64,000 bases of DNA. Origin: Clostridia bacterium UC5.1-1C12 (GTDB lineage Bacteria; Bacillota_I; Bacilli_A; Erysipelotrichales; Erysipelotrichaceae). The translations under genes and the position numbers were made by a program. The notes beneath the pieces are model-generated. The model made no database searches, was not told the origin of the DNA, and saw only the letters and a program-made list of their open reading frames with translations. Below, piece by piece: positions 56,864 to 64,000 of the stretch. Numbering within the stretch: the first letter of the stretch is position 1; each line of letters opens with the position of its first letter. The stretch is from assembly GCA_001305055.1 (NCBI GenBank), contig BBZX01000003.1, forward strand, positions 124,001-188,000, read 5' to 3'.

Positions 56864-56892
56864 ATTATAAGCATGAACGGTTGACTTGTCAA
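56864..56892 (-). promoter_or_regulatory. Promoter of T-box operon
   Basis: Minus strand TTGACA (56,887-56,892), 17-nt spacer, TATAAT (56,864-56,869): an exact sigma-A consensus. Confidence 0.88.
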
Positions 56893-56999
56893 TCATGCAT
56901 GGCAGCTTCACTTTATTTATTTGAAAAACTCCTCATTAACTTATAAAACATTTATTTCACAAAAGGATATGTTATATTGTTAACAAACAGGAGGGAAAT

Positions 57000-57351
57000 G
57001 TGATTATAAAAAAATTATTTATGGGCTTTTTAGCTTTAATGCTCGTTAGCGGGGGTACATCAAAACCAGCTGAAAATCCACAACAGCCAGAAGTCAATAA
57101 ACCATCGGATACCGTATATTCTGCTGACATCGTGATTATCGGTGCTGGCGGTGCGGGTATGGCAGCGGCCATATCTGTCAAACAATGATGAAAAGGTGAT
57201 TAATACACATAAAATGGTAAAGGAATTTGCTTTTTCAATGGTAACGTTAAGCGTCTATCTTGACTATTTAGTAACACAGAATGAACTGGAAAAGGGAACT
57301 CAATACGGGAACGTCGGCCGGACTTCTTATTTGTATAAGAAATTAATATAA
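57000..57351 (+). pseudogene. Remnants of a secreted flavoprotein reductase and a CitB/DcuR-type response regulator
   Basis: GTG 57000 after GGAGGG begins a lipoprotein-like signal (FMGFLALMLVSGG, lipobox Cys absent) and the FAD dinucleotide motif VIIGAGGAGMAAAI of fumarate/urocanate reductases, ending at 57,188. About 10 codons later another frame encodes LDYLVTQNELEKGTQYGNVGRTSYLYKKL. That is the C-terminal HTH end of DcuR/CitB response regulators. The middle of both genes is missing, which points to a real deletion. Confidence 0.65.
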
Positions 57352-57449
57352 TATTAAACCGTGTTTAATTTTTACTTTTTTTATTGAAATTTCTCATAAA
57401 TAGCATATAATAGTTCATAAAAGAACTAATATTCAAAAGGAGAAATTTC

Positions 57450-58216
57450 ATGTTAACAGCAATAATCGTATATATTATTGCCGGCCTGGGTGCGGTATTG
57501 GTACCGGTCTGGCAGGTTTATCGGCGGCTGCGGTAATTTCACCGATGCTGATCACCTTCCTTGATTTTCCGGCTTATGAGGCTGTGGGCATCGCATTAGC
57601 TTCCGATGTGCTGGCATCCGCAGTCTCAGCATATACTTATGGGAAGAATAAAAATCTGGATATAAAAAATGGTTTGATCATGCTTGTCTCTGTCTTGATT
57701 TTTACGGTTATCGGCAGTTATATCGCTTCCTTAGTTCCGAATACGGCGATGGGTAATTTTTCTGTCTTTATGACCTTTTTATTAGGGGTTAAATTTATTG
57801 TCAGACCCGTCATGACGACGAAAGAGAAGCTGGCGGGCAAGGATGCGAAAACAAAGGCTATTCAATCCATCTTATGCGGTATCATGATTGGCTTTATCTG
57901 CGGCTTTATCGGTGCCGGCGGCGGTATGATGATGCTGCTGATCTTGACCAGTGTTCTTGGTTATGAACTTAAAACTGCAGTTGGTACCAGTGTCTTTATC
58001 ATGGCATTCACCGCATTTACCGGGGCCGTTTCCCATATGGTTATCGATGGCCTGCCTGATCTGACAGCGCTGATTGCCTGTATCCTTGCGACCTTTATCG
58101 GCGCCAGAGTCGCGGCGGTCTTTGCCAATAAAGCCGATCCTAAGGTATTGAACCGCGTTACCGGCGTGGTGCTGGCAGTGCTTGGTATTGCCATGATTGC
58201 CGTAAAAGGCTTTTAA
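57450..58216 (+). CDS. TauE/SafE sulfite exporter family protein (frameshifted)
   Basis: ATG 57450 with AAAGGAGAAA. One missing G near 57,498 restores GLGAGIGTGLAGLSAAAVISP, the N-terminal half-repeat. The remainder has about eight membrane helices and the second repeat (CGFIGAGGGMMMLLILTSVLGYELKTAVGTSVFIM). About 255 residues. Family members export sulfite or sulfoacetate-type anions; substrate here unknown. Confidence 0.82.
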
Positions 58217-58241
58217 TTAAATCACATCAGAATCATAAATT

Positions 58242-58268
58242 AACTCAGTGCAGCGCTGAGTTTTTTTG
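58242..58268 (+). terminator. Terminator
   Basis: AACTCAG / CTGAGTT stem and seven T. The 189 bp to the next start otherwise show no gene. Confidence 0.75.
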
Positions 58269-58457
58269 TTTACATAAATTGAAAATATTAAAAAGGTAAG
58301 TCTCAGAGTAGGATGCTTTACAGTAGGTGCTGGTTAAAATGTCTACAATATTATGGACAATCCTTAGTACGCTTTTTTCATATTGATAATGGTATTATGA
58401 AATTGGCTAAAGAGAACATTCAGCGAGCCGGGTAAAACCCTATTGGGAGGTGATTAA

Positions 58458-59977
58458 ATGAAATTAAGTGACAGACAGAAAAGTATCATGAAAAGCTTAT
58501 TGGAATCCCATGACTACCAAACGACTGAACAGATTGCCAGACAGCTGAATGTATCGAAGAAAACCATCTATCGGGAACTCGATGAGTTAAGGAATTTACT
58601 GCGGAATGAAAACATTGAATTTGATTCGAAGATCGGCGCCGGAGTACGGATTGATCTTGATCAGGCTACGCGGAATCAATGGACGCTGAAGCTTGCGACC
58701 GACAGCTCACTTCCCTTGGATCAGCGGCGGTATGAGATTTTAATAGATCTGCTTCAGAATGCTCCCCAGCTGACATCAATTAAAAAACTTTCAGATTACT
58801 ACTTTGTTTCACGATCTTCTATTCAAAATGATTTGAAATACATTGAGGAATGGATTCGCTGTTATGATCTGACCTTGATTAGAAACAGTTTGGGAACAGG
58901 CATTGACGGCAGGGAAATCGATATCCGAAAGGCGCTGACAACCGCAATTATAAAATATCATTCAGGGACGGCCAATATGCAGACCAGTGCTTCGGAACGC
59001 ATCGATGCTGATACCCGTACCATCCTGGTTCAGCAATTCAGTGAACAGGTGGTGGTATATGTGGAGAATTTGATTCATGAAGCTGAGAATCAGCTGCACA
59101 GTGTGATTGGCGATCCTTATTATATCAACATTCTGACGCATATTCTGATTCTGATCAATCGCGTCCGCAGCGGCAAACAGCTGGATTATAAGCCAAATGG
59201 CATCAATGAGGCAGATCTGCATGTGTTCCGCATTGCTGTTGAGATGTCAACCAAGATTAAGCTGCATTTGAATCTGGAGATTCCGGATTCAGAAATCTAT
59301 TATATTTATCAGCATTTGGATACAAGCGGATATGGGATTGAGCCATCAATCAGCAATAAGGATATTGAATTTACCAACATTAATTCAAAGGTGAAAGAAT
59401 ACTGTCATGATATTATCGGCGCGATGAGTCAAGTGACTGATGCGCAGATCATCAATGACAATTATTTAAAACGTTATTTGCTGCTGCATCTGCATTCAAT
59501 GATCGGCAGACAGAAGTATCAGATAGAGATCAGCTGTCCGCTGCTCTTGGCAGTAAAAAATGATTATCAGGAATTATTCACAAAAACAGTCCGAGTTGTC
59601 AACGAAATTACCCAACGTTATTATCCGCAATATCATATTTCGGAAGATGAACTGGCTTATCTGACCTTATATATACAAGGTTCACTTGAGGTGGTGCAGC
59701 TAAAAAACTGCGGGTGATCGTTGTCTGTTCCAGCGGCATCGGAACTTCGCATCTGTTGATGGCAAGGATCAAAAAGACCTTTCCAACTTGGGACGTGGTA
59801 GATATGATTGCCGCTTCTAAGGTAAATACGCTGGATCAATTGCCGGAGAAGATTGATCTGATCGTATCAACTGTTAATATCGCTGATTATAAGCTGCATA
59901 TTCCGCTGGCATTTGTTTCTGTTTTATTCAATGAAAATGACATAAAGAATGTGAAATCGGTACTAGAGAATAGGTAA
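58458..59977 (+). CDS. PRD-type PTS transcriptional antiterminator/activator (frameshifted)
   Basis: About 506 residues; ATG 58458 after GGGAGGTGATTAA. Domains: HTH_11 (TTEQIARQLNVSKKTIYRELDELRNLL), second HTH (FVSRSSIQNDLKYIEEW), two PRD domains with H residues (about 175-400; LILINRVRSGKQ, YLLLHLHSM), then a GatB-like EIIB domain (VIVVCSSGIGTSHLL) after one missing A near 59,706. The MtlR/LicR-type layout lacks a C-terminal EIIA. It senses PTS phosphorylation and activates the following operon. Confidence 0.82.
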
Positions 59978-59992
59978 CCAGGGAGGGAAAGT

Positions 59993-60463
59993 ATGGAAGA
60001 GCTTAGTATTCGTTCAGTTTTAAATGAACAGCGCATTGACCTGCATCTTAAAGGTCGAACGAAGGATGAAGTATTGAATGAAATGGTTGATCTGCTGTTT
60101 AAGGATTCGGTTCTGTCATCCAAGGAGCAATTTTTAAAGGATGTGTATTATCGTGAAGGGGAAGGGATTACGGGTATCGGTGATGGTATCGCAATACCGC
60201 ATGGTAAATCTGATTCAGTGCTTCATACTGCGGTGGCCATCGGCCGCAGTGACCATGATCTGGAATGGCGTTCAATTGATGATAAACCAGTTCGGTTAAT
60301 TATTATGCTGGCAATTAAGTCAGTCGATAAGACCGTTCATATGAAGCTGTTGTCAAATGTGGCAACTTCATTGTGTCAGCGTGATGTGATTGAACAGATT
60401 TTCATCAGTGAGGATAAGGAAGAAATTATTGAGCTCTTTGAGCAGAAAGGAGGGAAAGAATGA
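59993..60463 (+). CDS. PTS fructose-type EIIA
   Basis: 156 residues after CAGGGAGGGAAAGT. Active-site His in GIAIPHGKSDSV; typical start LNEQRIDLHLKGRTKDEVL. Accepts phosphate from HPr and passes it to EIIB. Overlaps EIIB by 4 bp. Confidence 0.88.
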   Translation: MEELSIRSVLNEQRIDLHLKGRTKDEVLNEMVDLLFKDSVLSSKEQFLKDVYYREGEGITGIGDGIAIPHGKSDSVLHTAVAIGRSDHDLEWRSIDDKPVRLIIMLAIKSVDKTVHMKLLSNVATSLCQRDVIEQIFISEDKEEIIELFEQKGGKE

Positions 60464-60777
60464 AAATCGTTGGTATAACGGCATGTCCGACCGGCATTGC
60501 CCATACTTACATCACCAAGCAGAAAATTGTTGAGGCAGCTAAGGAATGCGGATTCCCATGCCATATTGAAACACAGGGAACAATTGGCGTTGAGGATGAA
60601 CTGACTGCCCAGCAGATTGCGGAAGCGGATGTGGTAATTCTGGCGGTGGATGTGAAGATATCAGGTGAAAACCGTTTTGCGGGTAAGCCGATCGTGCGCT
60701 GCCGCACTGAAGATGTGATGCGGAATACTGTGGGTTTTTTAAAGAAAATCGAAGCTAAATTGAATTCGAGAAAATGA
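60460..60777 (+). CDS. PTS fructose-type EIIB
   Basis: 105 residues. Phosphocysteine motif ACPTGIAHTYITKQ at residues 7-20; VILAVDVKISGENRFAGK follows. Separate from EIIA and EIIC, as in mannosylglycerate/fructose-like systems. Confidence 0.9.
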   Translation: MKIVGITACPTGIAHTYITKQKIVEAAKECGFPCHIETQGTIGVEDELTAQQIAEADVVILAVDVKISGENRFAGKPIVRCRTEDVMRNTVGFLKKIEAKLNSRK

Positions 60778-60788
60778 GGAGAAACAAT

Positions 60789-61885
60789 ATGAAAATGAAT
60801 TTTAAGGAGATTAAACGTCATGTGATGACCGGTATATCCTTTATGGTTCCGGTTGTTGTCGGCGCGGGCTTATGTCAGGCATTAGGGGTAATTCTGGGCG
60901 GTCCTAATATCGCGGATCAAACAGGCACGTTCATTTATTTTATTTATAAAGCCGGTAATATGGCAATGGGTACGATGATCATACCGGTTATCGCGGCTGC
61001 CATTGCCTATTCAATCGCTGATCGCCCAGGTATTGCGCCGGGCTTAGTCGTAGGTCTGGTCAGTGCTGAGGTTAAGGCAGGCTTCCTTGGCGGTATTTTG
61101 GGCGCTTTCTTTGTTGGCTGGCTCGTTAATCTGATGAAAAAGCATATCAAGCTGCCAAAAACGATGCAGGCTTAATGCCGATACTGATTATTCCATTCTT
61201 TGCGTCATTGATTTCAGGGGTTGTGATGTTTACTGTTTTAGGTGTACCGATTGCGGCATTCATGAAAGCATTTACCGATTTTATTGCCAGTTTATCCTCA
61301 GGTTCAAAGTTTGTTTACGGTGCCGTTATGTCAGCCGGCAGCGCGTTTGATTTCGGCGGCCCGGTGAATAAGACCGTTTCATTATATACGACCGGTATGC
61401 TGGCGGACGGCATCTTACAGCCAAAGGCATGTCACATGGTTGCCTGTATGATACCGCCGATGGGCGTATTGGTTGCCTGGGCATTATCTAAAATTTTCCA
61501 TAAACCAATTTGGACGAATGATGAAAAAGAAAACCTAAAAGCATGCGGCCCAATGGGTATCTGTATGATTACAGAATGTGTCATTCCATTAGCTATGAAT
61601 GATTTGTGGCGGGTTGTTGTTTCATCAGTCATCGGGGGTTCAATTGCCGGCGGCTTATGTATGATGTGGGATGTACAGTCACCGGTAGCCCATGGCGGCT
61701 GGTTCGTTATTCCTTCCTTTACCCATGCCGACAAATTTGTCATCGCATTAATTTTAGGCAGTCTGATTATGGGAACTGTATTGTTCTTATTAAAACGCCG
61801 CCTGAGTGAGGAGCAGGTCATCAATGGCAGTGATTATGATCCAAATGAAAATCAGGAAGCGGCAGATGTAAATATTGAATTCTAA
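60789..61885 (+). CDS. PTS fructose-type EIIC (frameshifted)
   Basis: ATG 60789 with GAGGAGAAACAAT. About 366 residues; one missing G near 61,170 joins KLPKTMQ to LMPILIIPFFASLI. Family marks: GISFMVPVVVGAGLCQALG, DRPGIAPGLVVGLV and GGPVNKTVSLYTTGM. Eight to ten membrane helices; transports and phosphorylates the sugar. Substrate not fixed. Confidence 0.87.
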
Positions 61886-61892
61886 TTAACAT

Positions 61893-61922
61893 GGCTGCCT
61901 GAAAAAAGGCAGCCGCTTTATT
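61893..61922 (+). terminator. Hairpin between EIIC and aldolase
   Basis: GGCTGCC / GGCAGCC perfect stem with an A-rich loop; only a short T-run follows, so attenuation rather than full termination is likely. Confidence 0.55.
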
Positions 61923-61942
61923 AAAGCAGAAAGGAAATAATC

Positions 61943-62829
61943 ATGCTTATCACAATGAAAGAATTATTAAAAGTTGCTTCAAAGCATCATTTTACGATTG
62001 GCGCCTTTAATGTTACCGAGGTCTCAAATTTCAAATGTGTTTTTGAAACGGCGGAAGAACTGCAGGCACCGACGATTATCGCAGTGGCTGCCAATGAACT
62101 GGACTTCTGTGAAAAGGAATACTATCAGTATGTGCGGGAGAAATTGATGAACTCACAGGTACCCTACTGTCTGCATCTGGATCATGGCCGCTCATTGCAG
62201 GATTGTCTTCGTGCTATACAGGCCGGTTTTACATCGGTGATGTTTGATGGCTCGCATCTGCCTTATGAGGAAAACGTAGCCCAGACTAAAGCGATTGCGG
62301 AAATTGCGCATTGCATCAATGTATCTGTCGAGGGTGAGCTTGGTACGATCGGCAATACCGGCAATAGTGATGAAGGCGGCGCGGATATTGTCTATACTCA
62401 GCCGGAAGAGGTTGTAGACTATGTCGCAAAAACCGGTGTCGATACACTGGCCATCGCCATTGGTACGTCTCATGGCTTATATCCGGACGGCTTTAAGCCG
62501 GTATTACAGCTTGATCTGCTTAAACGTATTAGGTCTGTCAGCGATATCCCTTGGTGCTGCATGGCGGTTCCGGACAAGATGATGATCAGGTACGTCAGGC
62601 ATCCAAGATCGGTATTCAGAAAATTAATGTTGCCAGTGAATATAAGGCGGCGTATTCATATGAATTAAACCGCATTATCACGGAAACCAAAGATTTTAAA
62701 TTTGCTGTCACCATGCCAAAAGCAATGGCTGCTGCCAAAGCGGTAATCGCCCATAAGATGGATGTTTTTGGATGTATCAACAAGGCTTATCTATATCATG
62801 AAAATTTAAGCCGGGGTGAAGAAAAATGA
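61943..62829 (+). CDS. Class II aldolase, FbaA/GatY/KbaY family (frameshifted)
   Basis: About 295 residues. AIDS: HLDHGRS (zinc His and Asp), VMFDGSHLPYEENV, VEGELGTIGN, GTSHGLY, then LVLHGGSG after restoring one T near 62,552, and KINVASEYKAAY. All zinc ligands and the phosphate-binding loop are present. It cleaves ketose (bis)phosphates made from the PTS product. Overlaps the next gene. Confidence 0.86.
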
Positions 62830-63487
62830 AGTAGTTATGATTCATACAAGTCCGGTATCACTAAATGAACTGAAAGCATTATGCGCAGAAATCATACCGG
62901 GTGTGGAATTGGTAAATATCATCGATGACAGTCTGCTTGATGAGGTGAAGAAGAATGGCACTCTGACCCCGGCGATACTCAGCCGAATGTGTCAGTATGT
63001 GCAGATTGCTGATAAACTGGCACCTGATTTAATTTTTAATCAATGCTCCTCGGTCGGTGAAGCCTTTGATCTTGCGAAGCAATGCACGTCAAGAAAGACT
63101 TTAAAAATTGATGAAGCGATGGCTGAAAAAGCGGTAGCCTTAGGTATGAAAATCGGCGTCATTGCCACCGTGGCGTCAACGATGCTGCCAAGCTGTAATC
63201 TTGTGAAAACCAAGGCTGAAGCGGTGGGTAAAAAAGTAGAAGTAAGAGAATATTTGGTCGATGGTGCTTTGGATATTTTAATGAAAGAGAAAAATGTGGA
63301 GAAGCATAATCAGCTGGTTTTAGACCAGATTCAAAAAGCTGCCGAAGAGAATGATGTCGTGGTCTTGGCGCAGGGATCAATGACTTCCTTGCTGCCTTAT
63401 CTTGATGGGATTGCTAAGCCGGTGCTGACCAGTCCGCGATTGGCAATTGAGCGTATTAAGCAAATACTGGAAGGAGAAATAAAATGA
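62816..63487 (+). CDS. Asp/Glu/hydantoin racemase-superfamily protein
   Basis: 223 residues, GTG start overlapping the aldolase end. Two active-site-type cysteines are visible, in NQCSSVGEA (about residue 77) and TMLPSCNLV (about 123). Also GMKIGVIATV and VVLAQGSMTSLLPYL, typical of the superfamily. Role in this sugar operon is unclear; it may be an isomerase or lyase of a sugar-derived acid. Confidence 0.72.
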   Translation: MKKNEVVMIHTSPVSLNELKALCAEIIPGVELVNIIDDSLLDEVKKNGTLTPAILSRMCQYVQIADKLAPDLIFNQCSSVGEAFDLAKQCTSRKTLKIDEAMAEKAVALGMKIGVIATVASTMLPSCNLVKTKAEAVGKKVEVREYLVDGALDILMKEKNVEKHNQLVLDQIQKAAEENDVVVLAQGSMTSLLPYLDGIAKPVLTSPRLAIERIKQILEGEIK

Positions 63488-64000
63488 GTGGAAAGCATTA
63501 TTTTCAGCGTGTAAAGGAACAGAGTGAAACCCGCTTTTGGATCAATAATGTGACTGAAAAAGAAGCACATTGGGCAATTGATGAAGGGGCGGTGGGCTGT
63601 ACTCAGAATCCATCATATGTCTATAAAATGATGAATCATCCGGAGATGCAGGAAAAGGTTGAAGCCTTGATCAAAAAATATGTTGGTGGGGAATCCGATG
63701 CCAATGAAATCTTAATCAAGATTCAGCGTGATTTAGTTAAAGATATAGCGGCTGTCTTTCTGGATCAGTATGAGACAAGTCAGGGACGCAGCGGTATGTG
63801 AGTATTCAGGGTGATCCTTTCCATGAGGATGCGGATACGATCATTGCGCATGCGTTGTTTAATCGTCAGGCAGGTCCTAATATTATGGCCAAGATACCGG
63901 TTACTGAAGAAGGCTTAAAAGCCATTGAAGTGCTGGCAGCGCAGGGTGTACCCATCAATGCGACTGAGGTTATGTCTGTCCGTCAGGCATTGGATGTCTG
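63484..64000 (+). CDS. Transaldolase family protein, 3' truncated and frameshifted
   Basis: ATG 63484 with AAGGAGAAATAAA, overlapping the previous stop. RFWINNVTEKEAHWAIDEGAVGCTQNPSYVYKM resembles the transaldolase TNP start. One missing T near 63,799 restores YVSIQGDPFHEDADTII, then GPNIMAKIPVTEEGLKAIE with the Schiff-base Lys, and INATEVMSV. Runs past the window. Probable pentose-phosphate-like step of the sugar pathway. Confidence 0.8.

Overview
The window is low-GC Firmicutes DNA. The host genes and regulation (a T-box leader, a PRD-type PTS regulator, a fructose-type PTS) would fit an Erysipelotrichia-like gut bacterium, but no marker gene here fixes the lineage. About 54.5 kb is prophage: two related siphovirus-type (HK97-fold) prophages in tandem, followed by about 9.5 kb of chromosome. 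Neither a CRISPR array nor a tRNA/rRNA gene was seen.

Prophage A (1 to about 18,985; its left end lies outside the window) has tail-fibre genes first (1-1,915), then an HNH/P-loop fusion, terminase, portal, a protease-capsid fusion, connectors, tail tube, tape measure, distal tail, tail endopeptidase and a baseplate-like protein (1,930-16,272). A short accessory end follows: a zinc-ribbon/SHOCT protein, an XRE regulator and small proteins. Prophage B (18,964-54,527) is complete: integrase, a first repressor switch (20.7-22 kb), a second switch with antirepressors (23.6-25.8 kb), a second tyrosine recombinase, replication genes (27.6-29.6 kb), an ArpU-like activator, a highly structured non-coding RNA (30.75-30.93 kb), HNH and P-loop genes, packaging, head and tail genes, two tail-fibre-like proteins, holins and endolysin (to 51,039). 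A minus-strand accessory cluster and a right-end module homologous to that of prophage A complete it. The att cores at 18,964 and 54,506 match the 3' end of a tmRNA (ssrA), so both phages appear to have entered the same site.

The most interesting locus is the accessory cluster of prophage B (51,078-53,212). It holds a full-length orphan type I-C Cas7 (Csd2) with no other cas gene or array. Beside it is a small operon whose promoter is covered by two inverted repeats and which encodes a 78-aa unknown protein followed by an HTH protein. That is the layout of an Acr/Aca operon, so the cluster is a candidate anti-CRISPR locus.

The chromosome to the right carries a small membrane protein, an acyltransferase of the NeuD/PglD type, a PHP-family histidinol phosphatase behind a T-box leader, decayed remnants of a flavoprotein and a response regulator, a TauE/SafE exporter, and a sugar operon (PRD regulator, PTS EIIA, EIIB and EIIC, class II aldolase, Asp/Glu-racemase-like protein, transaldolase) that runs off the window.

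Caveat: about 45 single-base frameshifts, mostly in short homopolymers, interrupt phage and core host genes alike. Split genes are therefore listed as single CDS entries; most breaks are probably sequence errors rather than pseudogenisation.
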